From Hevea brasiliensis (Eukaryota > Streptophyta > Magnoliopsida > Malpighiales > Euphorbiaceae), in the NCBI RefSeq assembly GCF_030052815.1, contig NC_079510.1:35930167-35994166 (forward strand): DNA of 64,000 nucleotides. The letters are read 5' to 3'. Below, piece after piece: positions 1-11,359 of the stretch. The translations under genes were made by a program, and so were the position numbers. The notes beneath the pieces were generated by a model. That model searched no databases and was not told the DNA's origin. It saw only the letters and a list, made by a program, of their open reading frames with translations. Positions within the stretch are counted from its first letter, which is position 1; every line of letters begins with the position of its first letter.

Positions 1-158
1 TAAATACTTATTAGAAATGCCCACCACTTACCAAAAGTAAGAAATTGTTTTAAAATCTCTTGTAGGGTGCTTAATGAGTTATCGGTAGGTGAAGTTCGGT
101 AGTTCATTAAGTATTCTATGGGATCATGTTATGCCTTACAGAGGGGTAAGGTGTGACA
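1..158 (+). mobile_element. 3' end of a Tekay-type LTR (truncated by window edge)
   Basis: The segment ends in GGTAAGGTGTGACA, and its last 100 bases match, base for base over long stretches, the reverse complement of 37410-37510. That second copy is one end of a 3.5-kb solo LTR lying in the MULE. The LTR here is in plus orientation and most of it lies upstream of the window. It is inserted in the protease region of a Tat element: immediately after it (159-163, TGGTA, the likely target-site duplication) the protease reading frame resumes. A complete element cannot be told from a solo LTR here because the left end is missing. Confidence 0.75.
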
Positions 159-3100
159 TGGTAGGCACTGGAAGCTTGATTAACCCTCTCGCTTTGGATG
201 TGTATGAGAAGTTAGGGCTCCTAGTAAAAAATATATCCAAGGTCCCTTACCCTTTAGTTAGTTTGGGAGACAAGTCAATACCAGTGGTAGGCACGGCCAA
301 CATCACAGTAGTAGTGGGAGATGAAAAGCACAAGTGGGAACTATACACTGAGTTTATTGTGGTGAACATCCCATTCTCTTACAATGCCATCCTCAGGAGA
401 CCAATACTAAGTGATTATGGAATAACAATCAACATGGGAATGTTATGCCTCAAATTACTTGTAGCTAGGGGAATAGCAACTTGCAGAGGAAGTCAGAAGT
501 CAGCATAGGAATGCTATAGATAGTCAACCAAGCTGATCACCCAAATGACTCTCCTCATTGAGTTATTAGAGCAACAAAAAAAAAAAAATCTCCTAAACCA
601 ACAGACACAGTGTCAGTAGTGGAATTTGAAGAAGGGAAGAAAGTCAGACTAGGAGCGACTTTGACAGGACAAGCCAAAAAAGATGTGATTCAAACTCTAA
701 CTTAGAGAATTCAAACTTTTGTTTGGAACCTAGAAGAAGTAAAGGGTGTTAATCCATCAGTTATGACTCACAAATTGAATGTTGATCCTTCTGTTAAACC
801 AGTCAAACAAAAGAAGAGAAAATTTGCCTTAGACAGACAAAAGGCAATAGCAGAAGAACTTAAAAAACTAAAAGAAGCTGGTCTAATATTTGAGTTTTAA
901 TACCCAACTTGGGTTACTAACATTATCCTTATCAAAAAAGATAGTGGCAAGTTGAGGATGTGTGTAGACTTCACTGACATCAATAAGACATGCACAAAAG
1001 ACCACTACCCTCTTTCCACCATCAACAGCTTGGTAGACGCCACAGTAGGACAAGTTGTATGCTCATTAGTTGATGCAATTTCTGGGTATCACCAGATATT
1101 AGTGGAGCCAGGGGATGTAAAAAAAAAAAAGAAGCATTCATTATAGATGATGGGGTGTTTTGCAGTAGAGTAATGCCATTCAGGCTAAAGAACATAGGTG
1201 CAACATACCAGCGTCTAATCAACATGATGTTTAAGGATTTAATTGGCAAAGTGGTACAAGTATATGTAGATGATATGATCATCAAGAGTAGAAAGGTGGA
1301 AGACCATGCCAGAGACATAGCAGAGGAATTTGATGTCCTGGACAAAGTGGAAATAAAGTTGAACCCAGAAAAGTGTACATTTGGGATTAAAGCAAGAAAA
1401 TTCCTAGGATACATAGTATTAAAAAGAGGAATAGAGGCCAATCCAGAAAAAATTAAAGCAGTCATTGACATGAAATCACCCAAAAGCATAAAAGAAGTAC
1501 AGAAACTCAACGGGCAGATAACTAAATTAGGTCATTTCATGTTGTGCTTAGCCAAAAGATGCCTCCCTTCTACAAAGCTTTGAAAGTAAGGAAACAGTTC
1601 AAATGGGGAGAAGATTGTTAATTAGCATTTGATGAACTAAAAAAATTTCTCACCCAACCTCCATTCCTTGACACACCCCGCCTAGGTGAAACTTCATATT
1701 TATACCTTTTCATTACTAATGAAACTATTAGATCTATTATGGTCAGGGAGGAAGAGGGAGAGCAATTTCCTATTTACTACACAAGCCAAGTACTAAAAAG
1801 GGGAGATTAAACCATCCCACCTTGAAGAAGCTTGCTTTTGCTATTCTAACATCAACAAAAAAAACTAAGACCCTACTTTGAGGCACACACAGTTGAAGTC
1901 AGAAGCAACTATCTATTACGAGAAATCTTGCATTGCTCAGACACAACTATAAGTAGGGGTGAGGATTTAGTTCAAATCAAATCGAACCGAATCAAATTGA
2001 ATTAAATTATGAAAACCAAATTATATATTTTAGAAACCAAACCCAACCGAAATGGATAAAAAATCAAATCGAATTGAACTGTTCTATTTTGGTTTGGTTC
2101 GATTCAAACTGATCGAATTTTTTTATTGATTTTTTAATTTAGACTTGATTTTCAAGTTATTTGGTTTGATCTTAACCTTGGTTTGAACCTAATAACTATT
2201 AATCAATGATTAAACAATTTATATATATAAAATTACATATAATTCATAAATTCTCCATAAAAATAAATCAATTTAAAAATCAATAAAACTATTTGGTTTT
2301 ATTCGGTTTAACTAATTTTTTCTCTTCAAAACTGAACATAATCGAACTAAATGAAAATTTTATAATATAAAATCGAACTGAACCGAATTATCTTAAAAAC
2401 TGAATCGAATTACCAAATTATGGCGATTCAGTTTAGTTTATTCAGTTTAAACCTAATATTGCTAACCCCTAACTAGAAGGGTAGTAGAATGGACGATATA
2501 CCTTAGCTCATATGATATCCAGTACAGTTCAAGACCGGCACTAAACGGCCAAGCCCTAGCAGATTTTGTTGCAAAACTCATGCCAGTCGAACCAGAGCAA
2601 GTGGACCATAGGAAAGAGAGGAAAGTATGGGCAGATGGCGCCTCGAGAACAGAGGAGCAGGAATAGGAATTATTTTAGAGGGACCATACAAAATAAAACT
2701 ACAATACGCAGTTAAGCTAACCTTCCATGCCACTAATAATGTGGTAAAATACGAAGCCCTATTAATGGCACTCAGGGTTCCAAGGGAAGTCAATGCCACT
2801 CATGTGACAATACACTCTGATTCTCAACTTGTTGTCAACCAATTCCAAGGAAAATTTCAAGTCAAAGATCAAAACCTAGCAAAGTATGATACCAGGATAA
2901 AGGAGTTCATTGCAGGAATTCATTTAGCAGGAGAGGAAGTAATAATGCTCCAAATTCCTTGAGAGGAAAATAATAAAGCTGATGCCTTAGCCAAATTAGT
3001 AGCAACAAGAGAGCAATACCTAACCAAATCGATTCCTTTTGAGGAAATCAAAAGCCCAACAACTGATGAGGAAGAAAGCCTCCTAGTTGAAATAGGAAAC

Positions 3101-4270
3101 ACTTAGATGAGTCTAATATTTTACTACTTGACTGATGGCATACTGTCAAAAAGCCCACTTAAGGCAGCCAAACTGGCTTGCAAAGTATCGGGATATGGGC
3201 TTGTAGAGGAATGGCTATACCGAAGATCATACCTATAACTTTGGCTAAAGTGTATCACCCAGCAAGAAGGGATAAATATTTTAACAGACATCTACAAAGG
3301 TATATGTGGGAGCCATGAAGAAGCAAGAATAATTGTCAAGAAAGCATTCTGCCAAGGATGAATAGTATGAGCTTGCATCAAGTGCCAAGAACACAACTTC
3401 ATCCCCCACACCCTAGCTGAAAAACAAGCGACCATTAAGAGCCCTTGGCCTTTCCACCAGTTGGGTATCGACATTATTGGGCCATTACCAAAAGTAGCAG
3501 GATAGAAAGGTATGTGATCGTGGTAATAGACCACTTCACAAAATGGGTAGAGGCTGAAGCAACCCCCAAAATCACAGTTGATAAAACAATCAACTTTTGT
3601 AAAAGAAACATCTTTGTCAAATTTGGGATTACCAACATAATAATCACTAATAATGGCAAACAATTTGATTGCAAGAAATTCAAAGAATTTTGTTTATCCT
3701 GGAAGATTAATCTACGATTTAGCTCAGTTTACCATCCTCAAACTAGTGGTATGACCGAAGTAACTAACAGGATAATGCTGTAAGGTCTCAAGAAAAGATT
3801 TGATGATATGAAAGGAAGATGGCTAGAAGAGCTACCTAGCATACTATGGACCTACATAATAACTCCGAGGTCAATTACGAGAAAAACACCTTTCTCCTTA
3901 ACTTATAGGGAAGAGATTGTTATCCCAACAGAATTTCAAGTACTTAGCATTAGAACTACAATGCTAAAGCAAGCAACCGACCTTAATGGCCTTAGATTCC
4001 CTCTAGACTAAGTGGAAAATTAAAGAGACAAAAAATGGTTTAGACATTCAACGTAAAAGTCAAGAGATGTGCATTCATAGTGGGAGACCTAGTCCTTAGA
4101 TGAGCTGATCTAGCCTAAGGAAGAGCTGGACCAGGAAAGCTTTAGAAGAATTAGGAAGGCCCTTATCTTGTCTCTAAAATCATCAGTCCAAAGCATACAA
4201 ACTCACTGAGCTAAATGGCAAAGCAGTCCCAAGATTCTGGAACATTAGCAATTTGAGGAAATTCTACTAG
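159..4270 (+). pseudogene. Tat-lineage Ty3/gypsy pol remnant (PR-RT-RH-aRH-INT)
   Basis: Degenerate retrotransposon polyprotein. Domains in order are: aspartic protease (about 159-490); reverse transcriptase (about 800-1580, with YVDDMIIKS as active-site box); first RNase H remnant (1590-1953); a second RNase H (2560-3000, with SDSQLVVNQ and the NNVVKYEAL segment); and integrase (3290-4260). The second RNase H resembles the archaeal-type RNase H that marks the plant Tat/Ogre group, and this is the basis for the lineage call. Many stops and frameshifts are present. The protease active-site Asp reads Gly (VGTGS where VDTGS is expected). The second integrase Asp reads Asn (ITNNGKQF where SDNG is usual). 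gag would lie upstream of the window. A 518-bp MITE splits the region between the two RNase H parts. Confidence 0.85.
1954..2471. mobile_element. Nonautonomous hAT-type MITE, 518 bp
   Basis: Both ends are inverted copies of TAGGGGTNAG: the left end reads TAGGGGTGAG and the right end, read on the minus strand, TAGGGGTTAG. The flanking octamers ACTATAAG (1946-1953) and ACTAGAAG (2472-2479) agree at 7 of 8 positions, as expected for the 8-bp duplication made by hAT transposases. The interior is AT-rich and full of short CGAACCGAA/TTCGGTT motifs on both strands, giving imperfect self-complementarity. It has no coding capacity. It interrupts the RNase H part of the Tat element; joining the flanks gives a plausible continuation of that protein region. 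Confidence 0.8.
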
Positions 4271-4372
4271 TAGAATAACCATTAGTACATAATATTTATT
4301 TTGTAACTTGGCAATTATAGTCTATATCTACCCTTTTTAATAAAAGATTAATTTATGATTGCTCCACAAAAG

Positions 4373-4785
4373 GGCCCTAACTAAGGCATTTATCCGCTTG
4401 CCTATTGGGACAAATTCACTCGTTCGCCCTAACTAAGGCGTTTATCCACTTGCCTACTAGGACGAATTTAATCCCCTGCCCCAATTAAGGCATTTGTTTA
4501 CCTACCTATCGAGATGAGTTCACCCTCCTACCCTAACTAAGACATTTATTCACCTGTCTGCCAGGACAAATTCACTTACCTGCCCTAACTAAGGCATTTA
4601 TCTACCTGCCTACTAAGACAAATTCACTCCCTCACCCTAAGGAGTTTCTTTGCCTGCCTACTGGAATGAATTCACTCGTCCACCCTAATTAAGGCATTTA
4701 TCTGCCTACCTATGTGGACGAATTCACTTGCCCACCTTAACTAAGGCATTCATCCACCTGCCTATTGGGTCGAATTTACTTGCCT
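4373..4785 (+). repeat. Degenerate minisatellite, about 8 units of about 50 bp
   Basis: Eight imperfect units run head to tail. Each begins with a variant of CCCTAACTAAGGCATTTAT, followed by CC.CCTGCCTA, then GGACGAATTCACT. The sixth unit is shorter. The array sits directly downstream of the Tat integrase, before the antisense ORF. Tandem repeats in this untranslated stretch are common in Tat/Ogre elements, so it is probably part of the element and not a chromosomal satellite. Confidence 0.85.
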
Positions 4786-5032
4786 TAAAACATTAATCCA
4801 CCCAAATTAACAAATGAGTTTTAATTAAACAATATATGTGGTATAGTTACTTGCCCAAATCCCACAAAAATAGAACAATGAAATTATCAGAAAAGACAAA
4901 ATGAAGAAGTAACAAGGAAAGTCCATTTCATTCATAGATCGGGCAAACACCCAATTATAAAATAACAAAATGGGCGAATGCCCAAAAACAAGATAAAGGG
5001 TGAATGCCCAAGAAAAACAACATAGAAAAAAA

Positions 5033-5875
5033 TCACTGCTGGCCACCACCGGCTTCATCACCCACCCTTTCCTCCTTATCATCACCCAAAGCAATAAAAT
5101 CAGCAGCCCCAGGAAGCAAGTCCTTCACCCAACCAAAATCAATACTTGAATGCTTCTCAAATAACCCTACCATAACCACAGACTGCAAGTCTAGATAAGT
5201 ATAATCCAATTTGTCCATGGTAAGATCCTCCTGAACCTTCATCTAGGCATGCAGTTACTAAACTTTCAGGGAATGAGAAGCTTGGACAGACTCTAATTTA
5301 GTCTCTAACTGACTCACTCGTCCCTCTGATTCCTCCAACAACTTCTTCAACTCTTGATTTTGGCTATTAACTTCTTCCATCACCATTTTAATGAAGTTAT
5401 GCTGGGACTGCATTTCCCCATAGCTTCCTTTTAATAATCTAAACTTCTCCCAGACCATCTGGGCCATAGATAAGGCCTCTAGATTATAGTTCACCATCTT
5501 TAGGATGAGATCATCATCATCTTCTAGGTCAAAATGAAGGTGGTCATCCGAGAGAAGTAGCTTCTTGGCCAACACCCCTGTCAAGGCATAATTATCCTTG
5601 ATACTTCTATGCCTCACCAAGTCTATGTCCAAACCTTACGGGTGAGGAGGGATCAAGAAAGACAGTGGCAAAGGCATTGAGGGGTGGTGGGTTACATCCC
5701 TAGTGGCTGCAGTAACTTCAAGAGAATGAGGCACCTCGGGCGTGCTAGAAGGTTTGCCCTCGCCCCTAGCCAACTGGGCTTAATGCTCAAAATAAGGGGC
5801 CCTTCTTGCCTTTCTTTTTTGGGAGACCTTGGTAGCAAGCGCCCTCCTCTCATCCTCACTTAAGCCAACCATACC
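5033..5875 (-). pseudogene. Antisense coiled-coil ORF of the Tat element
   Basis: Reading the minus strand from about 5875 gives a protein that starts MVGLSEDERRALATK and runs to about 5033. It has in-frame stops near 5780, 5637 and 5258. The middle part is a clear heptad-rich coiled coil (residues such as NQELKKLLEESEGRVSQLE, about 5275-5350), and the C-terminal part contains LDYTYLDLQS. It lies antisense to pol, between the minisatellite and the 3' end of the element. Some Tat-group elements (for example Grande) are known to carry an extra antisense gene downstream of pol, and this ORF has the matching position and orientation. Function unknown. It could instead be a captured host fragment. 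Confidence 0.6.
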
Positions 5876-5955
5876 TGTGCAGCAGAAAGACAATTAGTAA
5901 GTAAACTAGTATCACAAGGCTTTGGGTTAGGATAAGGGGCGCCCGCCCATGAAAC

Positions 5956-7666
5956 TGTTACACTCATTTCATATAGGCATTTTAGGGTAGTTTTGCATCC
6001 ATTTTGCTATTACATTTTAGTATATTTTATGTTTTCAGCTTTATTTTAGCTTGTTTGTTAACTTTAGTTACTTTATATTTGATTTTTATAATTTTATTGT
6101 TTTTAATAGGTTTTTGGGGCAAATTGAGGGTCAATGAGTGCATTAGGAAGTGATTTGAAGAAATTTAGAGTTCCTTAAGCATGAAAGAAAGTTGAAAAAA
6201 TCAAGCCTTGAAAGATCAAGTTAACCTAAATTTGCTTGAGACTTTGCTTATGATGCTACTCAAAGTATGTGATATTGCTTAACCTTAAGCTTGGGCAAAC
6301 TGCAAGTCAAGGACAGCTTAAATCCTACACATTCAAGCTTTCATCTCAAAACCTGCCGAGATTGCTTGAGATCCTGCTTAGGGTGAGCAGCAGTGCTTAA
6401 GGTGCAACACAAGTCAAACTGGAAGTCAAGCATGAGCAAAAAAGCTCATTTTATTCCAAATCTGCCGAGATTTGCTGAGGGTCTGCTTAACCTTAAATAG
6501 ACAGTGCAACCATAGGCCGAAAGTTACTGAGGAAGTTGCTTAGGGTAAGCAGTACCCTAAGCAGACTGCCCAAAAACGTGAATGACTCTGCTGACATGGA
6601 TGTTTCTACACCTCATTTCCTATCCACTCCTTGGCTCTTATCTATTTTTAGCGTAACATTTGGGACCATATAAAAGCATCATTTTCTAGTTTTTGACAAA
6701 AGAGGAAATAATAAGAAACAAAAGGAAAAAAAATTTAAAAGGATAGAGAGGAGGAGGACACCATTTTTCTGAGGAAGATGAGCTGCTGCAACCATCTCTG
6801 GAAGCTCCAGAAATCAGAGTTTTGGGTTCTTCTACCTGGATTTTTCTATTTTTAGTCCTCTTATCATGTTTTTCTTTACTTTTCCATCAATTTCTCTTGT
6901 AAATACCAACATGAATGAGTAAACTCTTTGGATTTCAGAGTTGGGAAAATATATTTTAGATTAATTTGTGGATTTAGACTGGTTATTTCCATATTTTATA
7001 TAAATGAGTTTTGATTCCTTCCTTGTGTACTTGATTTACTTGCCTAATGTTGGTACCTATTGGGTATTGTGTTAATCTTTGATTGAAGAACCAAAAGGTG
7101 AAGGTCATTGATAGATAATCAAGGATTGGAACTTAAAATTACCTAGATTTAGAAATAAACTAGTGTTTTAAGAGGAATTAATTATTGGTTACAAAGCTTA
7201 ATGGGTTTTAAATTAATCAAATATCGTACGAAAGTAGGTTTGGTTATTTTAAAACACACTTTGGTTTGCTTGAAAAAGATATCAAAGGGATTTAGAATCA
7301 ATTACCTTCAAACTCTATTTTCCCTTAAAATTGGAATACTCAAGATAAATCCCAATTAATTTATGCATAAACCCCCAACTCTGGAATCACTTTTAACATA
7401 ATTAGACTTTGATTTAAATTACCTGTTATTAATTTAGTTCAATTGCATCTAGATTAAGAATTTATTTGCTTGCTCTTTACCCATTCCAATTAGAATAATC
7501 AATTTATATTGCTCATTTACATTTATCATTTATTTATCAATCATTAGCCCAAATAATCACTTCATTCATAGTTTGGTACTCAAACGGCAAATCCTCGTGG
7601 GAATGATACTTGACTCATCACTCTATTACTTGAGACGACCCGTATACTTGCGGATACATGCCATCA
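5956..7666 (+). mobile_element. 5' LTR of the Athila element
   Basis: Long direct repeat of 31103-32827. It begins TGTTACACTC and ends ATACATGCCATCA, and is preceded by the target duplication GAAAC (5951-5955). The 3' end carries the Athila-type U5 stretch with CTCGTGGGAATGATACTTG. The interior contains several copies of a short palindromic GCTTA..TAAGC motif (6200-6560). It contains no gene. Confidence 0.93.
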
Positions 7667-7672
7667 AGTTTT

Positions 7673-7690
7673 TGGCTCCATTGCCGGGGA
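7673..7690 (+). other. Primer-binding site, tRNA-Asp type
   Basis: TGGCTCCATTGCCGGGGA lies 6 nt after the 5' LTR. It matches the Athila primer-binding site complementary to the 3' end of tRNA-Asp at 16 of 18 positions. It fixes the orientation of the element as plus. Confidence 0.85.
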
Positions 7691-7817
7691 TTTGATTTTT
7701 GTTTGATATTGAACGATTGTTTATTTGGTTCATTTGGGTATTTTACTTTATTTTTAATTTCTTTTACCATTTTACTTTGAGAATTTATTTATTTTGTTTT
7801 TGAGGTACTTTTATTTT

Positions 7818-9514
7818 ATGAGAAAGGCAAAAAGTGAAGAAATCAATTTATTCTTTGATCTAGAAATAGAAAAGACAACAAGAGCTTTACGAGCAGATGC
7901 TAAGAGGAGAAAAGTTGAATTTAAAGCTCAACAACAAGAAAGAGCATGAGAGCAAGAGCAATTACAAGAAGAAATGGACAACAATAATAACAATCATTTT
8001 GTGAAGGATCATGCCTATCCTTACATTGGGGATTTCATGAAAAATATCACAAGACCAAGAGTAGAAGCTAATAATTTTGAATTGAAGCTTGCACAGTGTC
8101 AGATGGTGCAACAATCACAATTTGGGGGAAGTCCAAGTGAAAGTCCACATGTGCATCTAGCACACTTTCTTGAGATCAGTGATATGTTGAAGATAAATGG
8201 AGTTTCTGATGATGCAATTAAACTCAGATTATTCCCTTTTTCTTTGAAGGACCGAGCTAGAGAGTGGTTATATTCTTTGCCACCGAGTTTTATCACAACA
8301 TGGGATGAACTTTCTCAAGCATTTTTGGCTCAATATTTTCCACCAAGCAAGACAGCTAAGCTAAGAAATTAGCTGACTTATTTCAAACCTAGAGATGATG
8401 AGAGCTTGTATAAAGCATGGGAGAGGTACAAGGATTTGCAAAGGATATGTCCACATCATGGGATTCCTAAGTGGATGCTTTTTCAACACTTTTACAATGG
8501 AGTTTCACCAGCCATTAGAAGTATAATTTATGCATCTTCTGGAGGTGATCTTATGGAGAAATCTGAAGATAAAGCTTTTTTTTGCTTTAGATAAAATTGC
8601 TTACAACAACTACCAGTGGAATTGTGAGAGGAATGAGATCAAGAAATCAGCTGGTATGTTTGAGCTTGATGCCATGAATATGATTAATGCTAAGTTTGAT
8701 GCTTTAATAAGGAAGATGGACAAGCTAAGCATGAAAGTAGATTCTTCAGTTGGAGGTTCAAGTAATTCAGTAGAAGTTGGAGCTGCAAATGTCAATTGTG
8801 TAGCTGATTTTTCTGCACTAATCAAGATTTTTCAAGTAAACACGTGGATTATGTGGGGAACTACAATCAAAGACCAGGCGGTAACCCATTTTCTACAACC
8901 TATGATCCAGCATGGAGAAAACACTCAAATTTCTCTTTGGGAGGTAGACAAGGGCAACACCAGAATTTTCAGCAACCTTTTGGGTATCAGCAACATCAGA
9001 ATTTTCAGCAGAATAGAGGCCCTCCTCCTAGAATTTCTAAACCTCAACATGCACCTGCTCCACCACAACCACAATAACCTCCACCACAACAAGCACAACT
9101 AGACAAGATAGCTAGATTGGAAGTTATGATTGAGAATCTACTTGTGAGCCATCAAAGTCAACAAGAAATGATTTCTCAATTAGCATCTAAAGTGGATCAA
9201 ACGGCAGCACATAATAAGATGTTGGAGAACCAAATAGCTCAACAAGCTAGCACTTCAAACAACAAAGCATTCGAGAAGCTTCCTAACCAACCAGAAAATT
9301 CAAGGGAGCATTACAAGGATATTACATTGAGAAGTGCAAAAATATTGGAGAGTGGAGATAAAAAGATTGAAGAGAAAGTTGAAGAAGAGAAAAATAGAGA
9401 AGGAGATGAAAAAATTGAAACTGAGGTTAAAGTTGAAACTGAGAAAGAGAGTTCAATGGAAGAAAAAGGAAGTAAAAAGAGAGAGAGAGTAAAGAGGAAG
9501 AACCTAAATATGTA
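7818..9514 (+). pseudogene. Athila gag pseudogene
   Basis: Begins at ATG 7818 (MRKAKSEEINLFFD) and continues through a retrotransposon gag domain. Typical residues are FSLKDRAREWLYSLP (about 8240-8285) and the following FLAQYFPPSKTAKLRN. Stops occur at about 7947 and 8371. A frameshift lies at a run of T near 8575-8583, after which the protein continues in another frame (IAYNNYQWNCERNEIKKS). A Gln/Pro-rich segment (8900-9080) and a Lys/Glu-rich tail (9350-9510) follow. Gag forms the virus-like particle in which the RNA is reverse transcribed. This copy cannot make an intact protein. Confidence 0.85.
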
Positions 9515-9529
9515 GCACCTAAAGCCTAC

Positions 9530-11150
9530 ATGCCACCTTTACCATTCCCACAAAGGTCCCAGAAAGCAAAGTTGGATAAACAATTTGGGAAGTTTTTGGA
9601 GGTGTTGAAGTCTTTGCATGTGACTATTTCTTTCACTGATGCCTTAGCACAAATGCCTTCATATGCTAAATTTTTGAAGGAGATTTTGTCTTACAAGAAG
9701 AAGTTGGAAGAATTTGAGACCGTAGCTCTCACAGAAGAAAGCAGTGCTATTTTGTAAAATAAGCTTCCATCCAAACTGAAAGATCTTGGTAGTTTTTCCA
9801 TATCATGTCACAGTGGGGATATCAGTATAGATAAGGCTTTATGTGATCTTGGAGCCATTGTTAGTCTAATGCCATTGTCTATCTATGAGAAGATGAAGAT
9901 TGGAGAAATGAAGCCTACCACCATGTCACTACAGTTTGCAGATAGGTCTATTAAATTTCTAATAGGGGTGATTGAGAATGTTCCTCTGAAAGTTGGAAAA
10001 ATTTTCATACCGGTGGACTTTGTAGTATTGGAAATGGAAAAGGATGTACACATTTCTATTATTCTTGGTAGACCTTTCCTTGCTACTACTGGAGCTGTGA
10101 TTGATGTAAAGAATGGAAGGCTTACATTAGAAGTTGGGGAAGAAAAAGTTGAATTTAATCTGTTTCAACCAATGAAAAAGGAAGATGATTCAAATTCATG
10201 CTTGATAATTGATGTGGTAGATGAAGTGGTTAGGGAAGTGTTCAAAAAGCAACATCCTGAAGATCCCTTAGAAGCTTGTTTGGTTTACAACATAAAAAAA
10301 AGGGATGAGATTTTAGAAGCTGCAGAATATACTCAAATTTTGGAAGGAAATCCACCTTTGACTATGGCTAGTGTTGAGAAGATTGGAGATTTGAAGCAAG
10401 ATACAACTTCACCACCAATGCTTGAAAAAAGTGAAGCACCGAAGGTAGAGTTAAAACCTCTTCCAACAAATCTCATATATGCTTTTCTTAGTCAAAATTC
10501 TACATATCTTGTGATTGTTAGTGCTAAACTGAATAATTGTGAAGTTGAAAAATTATTAAGAGTTCTTAGAAAGCATAGAAGGATAATTGGTTATACCAAT
10601 GATGATATTAAAGGAATACATCCTTCTGTGTGCATTCATAGAATTTTGTTGAAAAATGATCATAAAGCCTCTAGAGAGTCACAAAGGAGATTGAATCCAA
10701 ATATGAAAGTAGTTGTGAAAAAAGAAATCTTGAAATTGCTTGATGCAGGTATCATTTACCCTGTTTCTGATAGCAATTGGGTAAGTCCAGTTCATGTTGT
10801 ACCCAAAAAGGGGGGGGGGGGGGGGGGCATCATAGTAGTAAAAAATGAAAATGATGAACTAATACCTACTAGGACTGTAACTAGATGGAGAATGTGTATA
10901 GACTATAGGAAGCTGAATAATGCAACTAGAAAGGACCACTTTCCATTACCATTTATAGATCAGATGCTTAAGAGAATAGCTCATCATTCTTATTTTTGCT
11001 ATTTGGATTACTATTCAGGGTTCTTTCAGATCCCTATTCACCCAGATGATCAGGATAAAATCACCTTCACATGTCCCTATGGTACCTTTGCATTTCGAAG
11101 GATGCCATTTGGATTATGTAATGCCCCAGCTACATTTAGAGATGTATGAT
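9530..11150 (+). pseudogene. Athila protease and N-terminal reverse transcriptase
   Basis: The protease part holds CDLGAIVSLMPLSIYEKM (about 9840-9893, the Athila form of the D-x-G active site) and IILGRPFLATTGA. The reverse transcriptase part holds WRMCIDYRKLNNATRKDHFP, LDYYSGFFQIP and FRRMPFGLCNAPATF. A run of 18 G (10810-10827) codes for extra Gly after VVPKK. The frame ends at 11149. The catalytic DD box that should follow is not present, and only a remnant of the connection region (GHLVSNRGIEVDKAKVE, about 11280-11330) can be read further on. Confidence 0.87.
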
Positions 11151-11359
11151 GTCCAAATTTTTTGATTTAATTGAGGATATTATGGTCTAACTTGTCTAAA
11201 GTTTTGCAGAGATGTGAAGAATTTAATTTAGTTTTGAATTGGGAAAAGTGCCATTTTATGGTATAAGAAGGAATTGTTTTAGGACATCTTGTGTCAAACA
11301 GGGGTATTGAGGTGGACAAAGCAAAGGTAGAAATTATTGAGAAAATGCCACCCCCATTT

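Noticed and set aside
89..508. Apparent 139-residue protein at the left edge
   Set aside because: The first part is the LTR end read through into the Tat protease; it is a chance fusion beginning at a GTG codon and not a gene.
6533..6566. Telomere-like TTAGGG/CCCTAA hexamers
   Set aside because: They occur singly as part of the GCTTAGGGTAAGC motif and not in tandem; plant telomeres use TTTAGGG.
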